In this document: positions 17,159 to 25,847 of the stretch, one piece after another
Position numbering within the stretch: the first letter of the stretch is position 1
Layout of the letters: the number at the start of each line of letters is the position of its first letter
Source: Bacillota bacterium
GTDB taxonomy: Bacteria; Bacillota_I; Bacilli_A; Erysipelotrichales; Erysipelotrichaceae
Length of the DNA stretch: 64,000 nt
Direction of reading: 5' to 3'
NCBI GenBank assembly: GCA_023388995.1
Contig: JAEWFD010000040.1
Coordinates: 78,467-142,466, forward strand
Notes under the pieces: model-generated
Database searches by the model: none
Told to the model about the DNA's origin: nothing
Seen by the model: only the letters and a program-made list of their open reading frames with translations
Program-made: the position numbers and the translations under genes

Positions 17159-17351
17159 GCAATTTAACAATTATTTCTTTACCTTCTCCAAAATGCAAAC
17201 AAAACATCATGGTGTTACCTGTAATCGTATTTTCATCAATTAACTCACTTACCGCCATTACCTGTCCATAAATATCAAGCTCAGAATGGATTAGTGTTCC
17301 GTCTGAATTTGGATATGTACACAATACCTTAGCATTAAATGCTGTAATTCC
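17159..17351 (-). pseudogene. Possible remnant of an unidentified gene
   Basis: On the minus strand a frame of about 60 codons is open downstream of an in-frame stop and has protein-like composition (for example GQVMAVSELIDE and CLHFGEGKEIIVKLL), ending in TAG. It has no ribosome site or good start. It lies just beyond the 3' end of the XRE regulator gene, and looks like the 3' end of a lost gene. The rest of 17078-17421 shows nothing I can support. Confidence 0.35.
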
Positions 17352-17421
17352 TTAAATATAGTGCTGCAGACAACATACAGCAGGGTGAATAAATAACAGT
17401 TTTTCAATGTAGTTATGTATT

Positions 17422-18030
17422 CTATTTCTTGATATAAGATAGAATGTTGGTATGTTTCTGTAAACCATGCTTTGTGCAATATAAATACAAATCACCGTTT
17501 CTGTTTATCATTGGAATACGGAATTCGGCATTTTGCTCTGGATACAATCTGACTAGTAATACTCTATCATAAAGAACATACGCCACAAAAGCGATGTAGT
17601 GGTCTTTCGTCATGTCGTGAGGGATAGAAACATAGTAGTCGATGTCCATTTTCTGCACCGTAATTTCATGGGCTGGAGTATAAGGAATGGGCTTTAACGG
17701 GCGCAGCTTACGTCCGCAGCACGAAATGGAAGCACTGCCTGTACTCGTCAAAATGTTGGTACAGGCAGGGCATACATAGAATTGTATTTTATCGATTTTC
17801 CCAACATCAGGAAGATTGGGATCAAGCTTTCCCTCGAGCATTTTTTGAATATCTGCTCCCAGTATTGCAGCTAGCTCAGACCATACTGAGACATCGGGAC
17901 AGCCCAAGCCACACTCCCATTTCGATATTGTCTTATTGCTGATATTGAGCATATCTGCGACTTGCTGCTGGGTCAGCCCTTTTTCTTTTCGCAGCTGAAA
18001 AATGAAACGCCCAACTTTGGCGCAATCCAT
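17422..18030 (-). CDS. XRE-family regulator with a C-terminal zinc-ribbon-like domain
   Basis: A 202-residue protein with an N-terminal XRE helix-turn-helix (FIFQLRKEKGLTQQQVADML, then ISNKTISKWECGLGCP, about residues 8-45). After a linker, YVCPACTNI and ISCCGRKL give a Cys-rich module like the one common in Clostridia-type XRE proteins, followed by a beta-rich tail. The ATG at 18030 follows GGGAGG; the frame is open to 18063, overlapping the AAA-VWA gene, but without a ribosome site. It is the last gene of a four-gene minus-strand set and probably regulates it. Confidence 0.8.
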   Translation of the reverse strand: MDCAKVGRFIFQLRKEKGLTQQQVADMLNISNKTISKWECGLGCPDVSVWSELAAILGADIQKMLEGKLDPNLPDVGKIDKIQFYVCPACTNILTSTGSASISCCGRKLRPLKPIPYTPAHEITVQKMDIDYYVSIPHDMTKDHYIAFVAYVLYDRVLLVRLYPEQNAEFRIPMINRNGDLYLYCTKHGLQKHTNILSYIKK

Positions 18031-18059
18031 AGTACCACCTCCCATATGTTTTGAGTGTA

Positions 18060-20096
18060 TCATTGATATAGATATTTAGCAATAACCTGAACCAATCGAG
18101 TCGGAAGCTGCCGCAAATCACTTATATCCAAAAAGCGTTCAAGCCCGTAAATGTCACAAATGGTATCTTTATCCTGACCAATGGCGGCAGATAGAAATAA
18201 TACACCTTTGCGGCTGTACTCTTGTATCAAGACTTTGATATCTGTAATTGCTATCTCCCCAGTATAGTCTGGCATAGCCTTTGGCTGACCATCACTGATG
18301 CTGATGAGAAGTTTTGTTTTTTGCGGCAGTTTCAACAGCTTTTCTGCCAGAATACGCAGAGCCATGCCATCACGGTTGTTGCTGCGTCCTTGTATCGCCA
18401 TCAGGCAATACTTATCGTTCAAAGACGGGTTTTCGTAGTCGATATAAGAATAAAGGGACATCCGCTCCAAAGATGAACGATCTGCTGAATCTCCATAAAT
18501 TAACATTGGTATTTTGCAGCTTTCACAGAACTCATATACTGCTACAGCAGCCTGCTTGGCGGCATCCAACCGTCCAAAAGCGCTCATGGAAGCTGATTCA
18601 TCAATGCGCAATGCAACGGCAAGAGAAGGTTCTTCATTAGGAGAACATTTTTGGGAATAGTAACGAAAATCAGAAGAAGCCAGCTTTTCCGCATGGAATT
18701 TAGTTCCATACACACGAGATTTGGCGAACTCTGCAGATACGTCGTGTTCCAGCAGCGGAACAGTTTTTCGGACCAGCTCCCGAATTACCGGCATCAATGT
18801 AGAGGCAATCTGATGGTATTCACGATGATGAGCAAGTGTTGCTTCAGGCCTATGAACAATCAGATTTACTTTTTCATGAATAGAACCCCTTACCATTTCC
18901 CGTGCTTGCTGGTTTAGATGCTTGCGAAACTCTCGTTTTTGCTGCTCTAAAGTTTCATCAATTGCTTGCAGCTCATGATATATAATGGATTCACTATCCT
19001 CACCATTGTCACAGCTATGTGTATCTGCGGCATTTTCAGCATCATAATTCGAATGGTCTTTACTGTCTGGGGATTTTCGCAGATTAACTGCGGGGATATC
19101 GCTTGGCAAAGTATCAGAGAGCTTCTCCTCTGTTGCGCTCTCTGATTGGATTTCCAGAACTTCGCTGGTGTTGCTGCATTGCTTTGATAGTTCTTCCATT
19201 TCTGACAGCATCCCATGCTTTGCTAATGCTTGTTCTAAAATAAGAATTTCATCAGGATCAGTGGTGATTTTATAAATAACCTTATGATACAATGCATTCA
19301 CCGTTTCTAAACCGTGAAAGACAGCATCTACCCAGTAAAAATAGGAACGCATACCAGCCACGCCCTTTATGGCATTTGCCTTTGCGGTTTGGTCCAATAA
19401 AACAATGACCTGAGCAAATGTAAGCAACAATCTTTCATTCGTACAGCCAGTTTTAAGTGCCGCCCGTTTTGTCATAACTTCGATAGAAGGCAAGTCCATC
19501 TTTTCACTGTGCTGCACTCGGTCACGCAAGGCCTCATTCAATGGGCGGCAGCCATTGTAGCCTCGATTTGTGGTTATAACCACGATAAAATCAGGATGGC
19601 GCTGGACAATCCGCGTAGGCAGATTCATACTGCCGTTTGGCTCTAACGCCGAGTTAAGTGCCATCAGCACTGCAGCATCGCGAATTACAGTTGGCTCCTG
19701 AATTTCCAATAACCAGCCGTTTTCATAAGCGCGAACAATTTCCGATGGATAATATTTGTAAGTTATGCCTTCCATGCTGTTTTCTTCTGAAAGTACTGGC
19801 AGAATGGAACCTAATACATCGGATTTATCCATATCAGCAAAACAGGTTACCTTCGTATAGGGTAGTCCAAAGTCAGCAGAGAGCGCTTTTGCAAGCTGTG
19901 TCTTTCCGGAACCGGCATCTCCCTCTAAGAGGATATTTGTAATTTTCATTTCACCGCAATTCCAGTTCCGGTAGACTTCTGTACAGATGCGACGCTCTGC
20001 ATCACTCTCTATGTGAGTAGCGGATTTTTCCCATACAAGGTTTTTTTCTTCTTCTGTCAACTGCCTGGCAGGTGATAGAAGCCATTGCTTTTTCAT
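18060..20096 (-). CDS. AAA+ (MoxR-like) ATPase fused to a VWA domain
   Basis: A 678-residue two-domain protein. The N-terminal AAA+ domain has Walker A GDAGSGKT (59-66) and a later ITTNRGYNG sensor region, as in MoxR-type ATPases. A middle part rich in Asp, Glu and Ser (about 320-385) acts as linker. The C-terminal VWA domain has a complete MIDAS site, DESAS at 499-503 and SISDG with Asp602. MoxR and VWA proteins are usually separate and together insert metals or remodel protein complexes. Here they are one chain. It follows the DUF6530-like gene without a gap. The target is unknown. Confidence 0.85.
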   Translation of the reverse strand: MKKQWLLSPARQLTEEEKNLVWEKSATHIESDAERRICTEVYRNWNCGEMKITNILLEGDAGSGKTQLAKALSADFGLPYTKVTCFADMDKSDVLGSILPVLSEENSMEGITYKYYPSEIVRAYENGWLLEIQEPTVIRDAAVLMALNSALEPNGSMNLPTRIVQRHPDFIVVITTNRGYNGCRPLNEALRDRVQHSEKMDLPSIEVMTKRAALKTGCTNERLLLTFAQVIVLLDQTAKANAIKGVAGMRSYFYWVDAVFHGLETVNALYHKVIYKITTDPDEILILEQALAKHGMLSEMEELSKQCSNTSEVLEIQSESATEEKLSDTLPSDIPAVNLRKSPDSKDHSNYDAENAADTHSCDNGEDSESIIYHELQAIDETLEQQKREFRKHLNQQAREMVRGSIHEKVNLIVHRPEATLAHHREYHQIASTLMPVIRELVRKTVPLLEHDVSAEFAKSRVYGTKFHAEKLASSDFRYYSQKCSPNEEPSLAVALRIDESASMSAFGRLDAAKQAAVAVYEFCESCKIPMLIYGDSADRSSLERMSLYSYIDYENPSLNDKYCLMAIQGRSNNRDGMALRILAEKLLKLPQKTKLLISISDGQPKAMPDYTGEIAITDIKVLIQEYSRKGVLFLSAAIGQDKDTICDIYGLERFLDISDLRQLPTRLVQVIAKYLYQ

Positions 20097-20561
20097 TTAA
20101 AAATACTCCATTTCTTCCAAAATGCGGGATAGCACACGCAGCCGCTCCCCGGTTAATTCGCCCAAATCATTTAACGCTTGCGCAAACTTCTGAATGTCTT
20201 CGTTGATATTCGGATTATCAATGCAAACGGCGACCGGCATAACGCCGCCTTGAATGCCAACCCGTTCCACAAGCGGCTTTTCAGGGTCATATAACAGCGG
20301 CAGCCGATAAGCTTCTCGAAAATACAGCAGAGTACGGCTTACAAAAATCATTAAGTCAAGCACTTGATGAATGGGCAGTTCGGTTGCGATTTCTAATTTC
20401 CCGTCTGCTGCTTCTTTCCAGATCTGCGCTGCAATTTTCATATTCTTGTTGATTTCCAAAGTTGGCGTGCCCAGCGTCAATCGTTTGATGCTGGAATTGT
20501 AGGCATTTTTTCCATCTATGCAATCATAAAGATCGGCAATCATTACGATATCTTTGTTCAT
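20097..20561 (-). CDS. DUF6530-like protein
   Basis: A 154-residue soluble protein that I associate, without a search, with DUF6530; it contains VMIADLYDCIDGKNAYNSS near the start and ends in VLSRILEEMEYF. The ATG at 20561 follows AAGGAGG at 7 bases and overlaps the GIY-YIG stop in an ATGA arrangement; the longer frame to 20600 has no ribosome site. Its stop is directly next to the AAA-VWA start, so the two products probably act together. No catalytic motif is visible. Confidence 0.55.
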   Translation of the reverse strand: MNKDIVMIADLYDCIDGKNAYNSSIKRLTLGTPTLEINKNMKIAAQIWKEAADGKLEIATELPIHQVLDLMIFVSRTLLYFREAYRLPLLYDPEKPLVERVGIQGGVMPVAVCIDNPNINEDIQKFAQALNDLGELTGERLRVLSRILEEMEYF

Positions 20562-20902
20562 TTCCAAATCCTCCTTGCTTGCATGTCTTGCGCCAGACAT
20601 TGGTCACGCAATGCTTCCAATTCGCTGGTGTGGTCGTCATCAGGGTTTTCATACTTAAGAACTTTCAGAACAGAAAGTTCAAAACCTTCCATACCATACA
20701 GATTCCATAATTCTTGGAGCTTTTTGTTCGGATGATAGTTTGCAGCTAGTTTGGTGCTGTTGCTATTAAAACCAACCCTTGTATCTTTGGAGATGCCTAG
20801 AAAAGACTCATTTGTTGCAATGCAGCGGTAAGCGATCACTCCCATTTCTGGTCGTCTGTTCTTATATTCTTCAAGAAGTTGTTTTTTTCTTTTTATATCC
20901 AT
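20558..20902 (-). CDS. GIY-YIG nuclease-like protein
   Basis: A 114-residue protein resembling the small GIY-YIG-related family with IAYRCIATNESFLGISKDTR in place of the classical GIY/YIG strands, then NYHPNKKLQELWNLYGMEGFELSVL. The usual Tyr and Gly residues are replaced or shifted, so nuclease activity is uncertain. The ATG at 20902 follows GGCGAGGTG; the GTG three codons earlier is part of that ribosome site. It is the first gene of the minus-strand set and overlaps the next by four bases. A link to DNA damage or defence is inference. Confidence 0.65.
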   Translation of the reverse strand: MDIKRKKQLLEEYKNRRPEMGVIAYRCIATNESFLGISKDTRVGFNSNSTKLAANYHPNKKLQELWNLYGMEGFELSVLKVLKYENPDDDHTSELEALRDQCLAQDMQARRIWK

Positions 20903-21442
20903 TTTGTTCACCTCGCCTTTATTGTAGAAGCAGTACGCAATGAATACAATCCACGCTCCGTAGAGTCTACGCTCTTGCTATGATTGATTTTATCGCAGCT
21001 GGATGTTTGATAGCTTTTATGATAAGAAACTTTGAATGGGAAGTTACGGTAAATGCTAGAGATTCTTAATTTAATCTTTCTGAATCAGGAAATATCACTT
21101 TTCGAAGCTTTTTGTGACATATACAATACTGGGAAGCTGCAAAGAATTTATCCGTATATCCAGCTCTGCAACTGTATGAAAATCATATCTCAGCGATATT
21201 TAGAATAAACAACTAAAATTTGTGTTTGTCAGACGTCGAAAAGAGATTAAATGCTGTGTTATAATGGTCAGCAGGGATTAAAAATAGGAGCGGATTAGAA
21301 ATAGTTTAAAATTAACTGCGATAACATCGTAGTTGAGCTGTGATATTTGAAACCTTCCTGTATTGGCGGCAGTGAAAGACCAGTTGATAATGTTACATTA
21401 AGAATAGGGATTCAAACCATAAATAGAAACGGAAGAAAAAAT
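20903..21442. other. Intergenic region between divergent genes
   Basis: About 540 bases with no supported gene. It must hold the promoters for the minus-strand cassette and for the hydrolase at 21443. A TATAAT at about 21262 lacks a well-spaced -35 box. Confidence 0.5.
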
Positions 21443-22321
21443 ATGACGGAAGAAAAAATTAGATTAGATCATATGGAAATTAATGTACAGTATTCATTAA
21501 AGGCAAAGCCAGTTATTTTATTTATCCACTTTAGCGGTGGCAACTTGCAGATGTGGAAGGGTATTATGCCGCAATTTGCAGATCAATACAGTATCATTGC
21601 TCCTGATATGAGAGGGCATGGTAAATCTGATAAACCTTTGGCAGGATATCATATCGATGAAATGGCAAATGATATTTATCTGTTATTGAAGAAATTAGAT
21701 ATAAAAAGCTGCCATGTTGTAGGCAGCTCAATGGGAGCAGAGATTGGACTTAGTTTAGCTGCATCTCACCCTGAGATTGTTTTGTCTCTCGTATGTGAAG
21801 GTGCCTTGTGCAATGAGTTTGGAGAATATGGATTATTTCATGGTTCGGAAGATGAAATACAGCATAAAAAAGAAGTCATGCGGGCTGAATTAGCCGAAAG
21901 GCAGGATCGTATATTTAAAACGAAAGAAGAGTATATTGAAGAAAAACGTGCAGAATTAACACAACAGGGAATATGGAATGAATATTTTGCGGCTTTTTTT
22001 GAGCACAGCCTGCAACAGATGCCCGATGGTAATTTTACGTATTGCTATTTGAATTTTGTCAGAACAGAATATGTACAAAACTATTGGGATGTCAAGTTTG
22101 AGCAATATTATAAGAAGGTAAAATGTCCTGTTCTGTTCCTTCCAAGCGAAGAAGAATGGAAAGACGAGAAAGTCAGAAGAAACTTAGCTGTATTTACAAG
22201 TTTATTAGAGGCCTATGAAGTTGTGCGGATAGAAGATTCGATTCATGCATATGTTTGGATGCAGCTTCCGCTTGCAGCAGGGGAGGCAATAAGAAAATTC
22301 ATAAGCAAAAAGGATCGATAA
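21443..22321 (+). CDS. Alpha/beta hydrolase
   Basis: A 292-residue alpha/beta-hydrolase. LFIHFSGGNLQMW contains the oxyanion strand, PDMRGHGKSDKP is typical, and the nucleophile elbow is GSSMGAE with Ser. The late His is probably in EDSIHAYVW. The ATG at 21443 follows GGAAG; the frame is open for 32 more codons upstream without a ribosome site. The substrate cannot be told. Unlike most members, the usual HG before the oxyanion strand reads HFSGG, so the oxyanion hole may be modified. Confidence 0.85.
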   Translation: MTEEKIRLDHMEINVQYSLKAKPVILFIHFSGGNLQMWKGIMPQFADQYSIIAPDMRGHGKSDKPLAGYHIDEMANDIYLLLKKLDIKSCHVVGSSMGAEIGLSLAASHPEIVLSLVCEGALCNEFGEYGLFHGSEDEIQHKKEVMRAELAERQDRIFKTKEEYIEEKRAELTQQGIWNEYFAAFFEHSLQQMPDGNFTYCYLNFVRTEYVQNYWDVKFEQYYKKVKCPVLFLPSEEEWKDEKVRRNLAVFTSLLEAYEVVRIEDSIHAYVWMQLPLAAGEAIRKFISKKDR

Positions 22322-22460
22322 AAACTAGATTTTGAAAATAGAAAGATAAGAGCTTGCTTTGAAACTGAGCAGTGTTTGCTGGCTGTTTATCATGTTTTGG
22401 ATTGTCAGACATATAGTAAACTGTGGCAAACGAAAATAATGTTATAGCAGGAGGTGCTGT

Positions 22461-22757
22461 ATGTATTGGTCAGGTATTATAATTGGAGTAACAGCTTTTC
22501 TTATTATTGGTTTGTTTCATCCGATTGTAATTAAATGTGAATATTATTTCACTTGGCACATATGGCCAGTCTTTCTGGTTTGCGGTCTGCTATGCTGCAT
22601 GCTTTCTTTGTTTATTTCTCATGTTGTAATATCAGGTGCTATCGCAGTATTAGGCTTTGCAATGCTCTGGTCCATCGGTGAGTTGAAAGAGCAGGCGGAG
22701 CGAGTTCGTAAAGGTTGGTTCCCTGAGAATCCAAAACGCATTGAAAACAATAAATGA
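22461..22757 (+). CDS. DUF4491 family membrane protein
   Basis: A 98-residue protein with two or three hydrophobic segments and the diagnostic C-terminus WSIGELKEQAERVRKGWFPE, followed by NPKR. This matches the small DUF4491 family of unknown function found in gut Bacillota and Bacteroidota. GCAGGAGG precedes the ATG. It is a single gene with a hairpin downstream (22854-22880). Confidence 0.8.
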   Translation: MYWSGIIIGVTAFLIIGLFHPIVIKCEYYFTWHIWPVFLVCGLLCCMLSLFISHVVISGAIAVLGFAMLWSIGELKEQAERVRKGWFPENPKRIENNK

Positions 22758-22853
22758 GTAATGTTCAGGATCATATTATACAAAGCGGTATTTTGAATCA
22801 AAGATAATAGAGAAAAGTATTATCATAAATGTTTATATTGTAAAAGACAGACT

Positions 22854-22880
22854 CTGTTCATTGGAGCCTGTCTTGTTGTT
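22854..22880 (+). terminator. Hairpin terminator after the DUF4491 gene
   Basis: AAGACAG and CTGTCTT form a 7-bp stem, followed by GTTGTT. An inner CTC/GAG pairing is also possible. The T-run is interrupted, so it may be weak. It is between convergent genes. Confidence 0.55.
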
Positions 22881-22907
22881 AATAAGGATTATGCTGCTAT
22901 CAGTGTG

Positions 22908-23891
22908 CTAATCGAGCAGCGGTTCAATATATTCTTTAATCAGCTCAATCCTATCTTTTGCATGTTGCTGAAAAAGAGAAGCAATAGAAATTACGATCTG
23001 TTTTTCTATATTGAAATAAATCACATTCCCTCCATCACCCATAGCTGCACAAGCATGATTTTTGCTGTCAACAATCCACCATAGATATCCATAGGAAAGT
23101 TTTTGTTTTTCCCATTGGCTTTGTTCTAGTGTGCTCTCGTCGATCCATTTCGATGATATAATCTGCTGGTCATTCCACATTCCGCCGTTTACATATAGTT
23201 GGCCTATTTTGGCCATATCTGCCGCGGAGAGGGTAAGCCCCCATCCTCCTGCATTTATTCCGGTTTGATCAGCAACCCAGCCACTGATATGCGTAGATTT
23301 ATTGAATACTCTTTGCTCTTTTGCACTGTGAAGAATGAGATTGCTTTTTACCGCAATGCCCAACGGTGCAAATAAATGTTCCGTTGCGAAGTTAAATACA
23401 GACTGGCCCGTTGCTTTAACAAGAATACCGGACAAAAGATCGGGACCAACGAGGGGAGTATAGTTAAATTCCCCAATCTGACCTTTCCCGCCCAATAAAT
23501 TAAGTGTAAAAGTTACCCAGTCATCACTCATAAAATATTTTATGTAGGTATATGGTGCGAACTTATACTTATAAGGTGCTGTCATTGTCAGCAAATGCTT
23601 AATTGTAATATCATGTATCTTATTTTCTTCTTTTTTAACTTTGTAGTCTGGGAAAAAATCCAATACTTTTTGGTTGGTGCTTGTGATATATTCTTTATCC
23701 ACAGCAATACCAATCAGGATAGAAATAATGCTTTTCGATACTGAATATACATGGATACGGCTGTCAGCAGTGCAACCATTAAAGTAATTTTCGTATTCTG
23801 TCTTGCCGTCTTTTAAAACAACAATACCTGCAATATTGCGATAGCAATTGTTTATTTTATGTTCAAGTGCTTTCATTTTTTCTTGATTCAT
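22908..23891 (-). CDS. Serine hydrolase of the class C beta-lactamase family
   Basis: A 327-residue protein with the beta-lactamase/DD-peptidase fold: SVSK (SxxK) in VYSVSKSIISILIG, a Tyr motif in EFNYTPLVGPD, and SYGYLWWIVDS near the C-terminus. No signal peptide is seen, so it acts in the cytosol, perhaps as an esterase or on D-amino-acid peptides. The ATG at 23891 follows AAAGGAGGAGG. A second, different serine hydrolase is at 31108. Confidence 0.85.
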   Translation of the reverse strand: MNQEKMKALEHKINNCYRNIAGIVVLKDGKTEYENYFNGCTADSRIHVYSVSKSIISILIGIAVDKEYITSTNQKVLDFFPDYKVKKEENKIHDITIKHLLTMTAPYKYKFAPYTYIKYFMSDDWVTFTLNLLGGKGQIGEFNYTPLVGPDLLSGILVKATGQSVFNFATEHLFAPLGIAVKSNLILHSAKEQRVFNKSTHISGWVADQTGINAGGWGLTLSAADMAKIGQLYVNGGMWNDQQIISSKWIDESTLEQSQWEKQKLSYGYLWWIVDSKNHACAAMGDGGNVIYFNIEKQIVISIASLFQQHAKDRIELIKEYIEPLLD

Positions 23892-23921
23892 GTAATGCAA
23901 CCTCCTCCTTTAAGGTGTGAA

Positions 23922-24044
23922 GGATATCCTCAAGTAGAGCATAAAACCATTAAAAATCAATTGCAAGCACTTTATTTAAAACAAGCAAAGAATGTTATGA
24001 TACCAGCAGCTAAGGCAAGGACTTTGCTTGAATATGGATTATAG
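23922..24044 (+). pseudogene. Possible short gene remnant
   Basis: A plus-strand frame of about 40 codons ending in TAG reads like protein (for example QALYLKQAKNVMIPAAKART) but has no start or ribosome site. It lies between two minus-strand genes. I do not recognise it, and chance is possible. Confidence 0.2.
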
Positions 24045-24066
24045 TATAGGTAGTTTATGGTAAGTG

Positions 24067-24909
24067 CTATTTCTTAACAACGGGAATCCATATTTCACTT
24101 TTGTAATCAGACGAGCTCATATCACCATTTGAATACCATTCTAGTTCTGGTGCTTCTGCATGCTCATAACCAGATGTAGGGAACCATTCAGAAAAAATTC
24201 GCCCCCATACATCGGCCATTGCGGTCGGCATTGGACCGGTTATTTCAAATACTGCCCAAGTATGAGCTGCAACTTTCAGGTTGCTCATCATCTGAGGACA
24301 ATCTTTTTTTGTTATGGCTGCAATGTAATAATCAGTTGTGTTATCTTCATACATCCCGCTGTATACACCTACTAATCCATCCCCGAGCCCGGCGATCTGC
24401 CCGATTGTTTCAGCTGGTGTCTCACTCCACATCTTTCCTATGCTTTCACCCAATCCCTCGACATGAGAAAATCTTTGCTTGATACCTACAATAGTAAATG
24501 GATCTTTCTGTTCAATTCTGTAGTTCATCTCAACAACTCCTTTCAGTGATAAAGAAAATGTGATTCTAGGATACGCTTTTAATGAGATTCCTTTTTCTCT
24601 TGCTTTTGATGGTATGATTCCGTGCATTGCCAAAAAGGCACGAGAAAATGAATCAGGCGATTGATAGCCGTACTTTAAAGCAATATCAATAATTTTTTCG
24701 TTACTGTTTTGCAAGTCGAACGCAGCAAGGGTTAAACGACGTCTCCGGATATACTCTGACAGAGGTACGCCGATCAAAAAACCAAACATGCGCTGGAAGT
24801 GATATGGAGAGCATAATGCAATTTGCGCTATCTTTGCATATTCAATTTCACGTTCAAGATTACTTTCTATATACTCAATTGCCTGTTTCATGTTTTCTAG
24901 TGTATCCAT
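24067..24909 (-). CDS. AraC-family regulator with GyrI-like effector domain
   Basis: A 280-residue protein. Residues 1-105 are an AraC-type double helix-turn-helix (YAKIAQIALCSPYHFQRMF, then IIDIALKYGYQSPDSFSRAF). Residues about 125-280 form a GyrI-like/BmrR-type effector-binding domain (VVEMNYRIEQKDPFTIVGIK to the C-terminal EIWIPVVKK). This combination senses small hydrophobic or drug-like ligands. AAGGAGAAG precedes the ATG. The target genes may be the neighbouring hydrolases or itself. Confidence 0.9.
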   Translation of the reverse strand: MDTLENMKQAIEYIESNLEREIEYAKIAQIALCSPYHFQRMFGFLIGVPLSEYIRRRRLTLAAFDLQNSNEKIIDIALKYGYQSPDSFSRAFLAMHGIIPSKAREKGISLKAYPRITFSLSLKGVVEMNYRIEQKDPFTIVGIKQRFSHVEGLGESIGKMWSETPAETIGQIAGLGDGLVGVYSGMYEDNTTDYYIAAITKKDCPQMMSNLKVAAHTWAVFEITGPMPTAMADVWGRIFSEWFPTSGYEHAEAPELEWYSNGDMSSSDYKSEIWIPVVKK

Positions 24910-25847
24910 AAACTTCTCCTTTTCATGATAAGTATAATATACAGCAAGAACAAATACCCGACAATTGTTGCAAATATTTGCAGGTTAGGATACATATCGC
25001 TTCAATAAAATCCTTCACTAACTCATTTCATGAACTAATACACTAGATAAGTGAATTTTTATTTATAGTAATCTGTAGAAAATTACAGTTCAATGACTTT
25101 TATTCGGGATTTTTTTAAAGCTGATTATTGATGCAGTGAAAAGGTATCTACTTAGTTCATTGCATTTATGCAAATACATTTGATTTTTAGAATGCTCTGC
25201 AAGTACCGAAAGAACTTTCTCTCAATACTGCAAAACAGTGGTTTGTAAATGACGACTGAGATGAGAATAGATTCATTCATTTAGCTCATCTGCCGAACAT
25301 CCGATATTTCCTTTCGTTGATGAAATCCATCCGCTGCCTCATGTCGTGTTAACAGAATGAAAAAAGATAATAAAGTGTATTCTGATGTATATTGATTATA
25401 AGCTTTGTACTTCAGATTTTGCAATTGCATTAATATAGTTTGATGGAAAATGAGAGCGTCTCTTTGACTCATAAACTATATCATTGTTTTATGATCCTTT
25501 TTGCATTTTTTCGATTTACTGATCATCGATACTGGTTTGGGTATTGATGCAAGAACACACCACCATCCATACCATGCATCAAGATTAAATAGCCGCCGCA
25601 CTATCTTTGTTAAACAAAGTAGGCAATAGAAGCGGTGAGAATATGAAATTTCATTCTTGCGGAAAAATCGTGGAATCAGATATTCTGATTGAGAGCCTTA
25701 TCTATCCAATTTGACATTAAAAGAAGAAAGATGCTATGGTATAATAAATGAAATAAAAAGATAGTATTTGGTAGTTTTGAAGTCGCTTTGGCGCATGCTA
25801 AAATAAATGCAATTTCACGTGACAAACGTTTCAGGAGGTGGATAGAG
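24910..25847. other. Long intergenic region without a supported gene
   Basis: About 940 bases. A minus-strand frame of 63 codons at 25281-25472 has no ribosome site and no recognisable family. There is an inverted repeat with 9-base arms (ATATAGTTT / AAACTATAT) at about 25433-25489. Nothing else can be assigned. The length, in a region with gene remnants, suggests decayed DNA. Confidence 0.5.

Noticed and set aside
25281..25472. A 63-codon open frame on the minus strand in the long intergenic region
   Set aside because: There is no ribosome site, no recognisable family and no conserved composition; it is likely chance.
25741..25847. A LexA/DinR box before the Y-family polymerase
   Set aside because: No match to GAAC-N4-GTTC was found in the upstream region, although SOS control of this gene would be usual.
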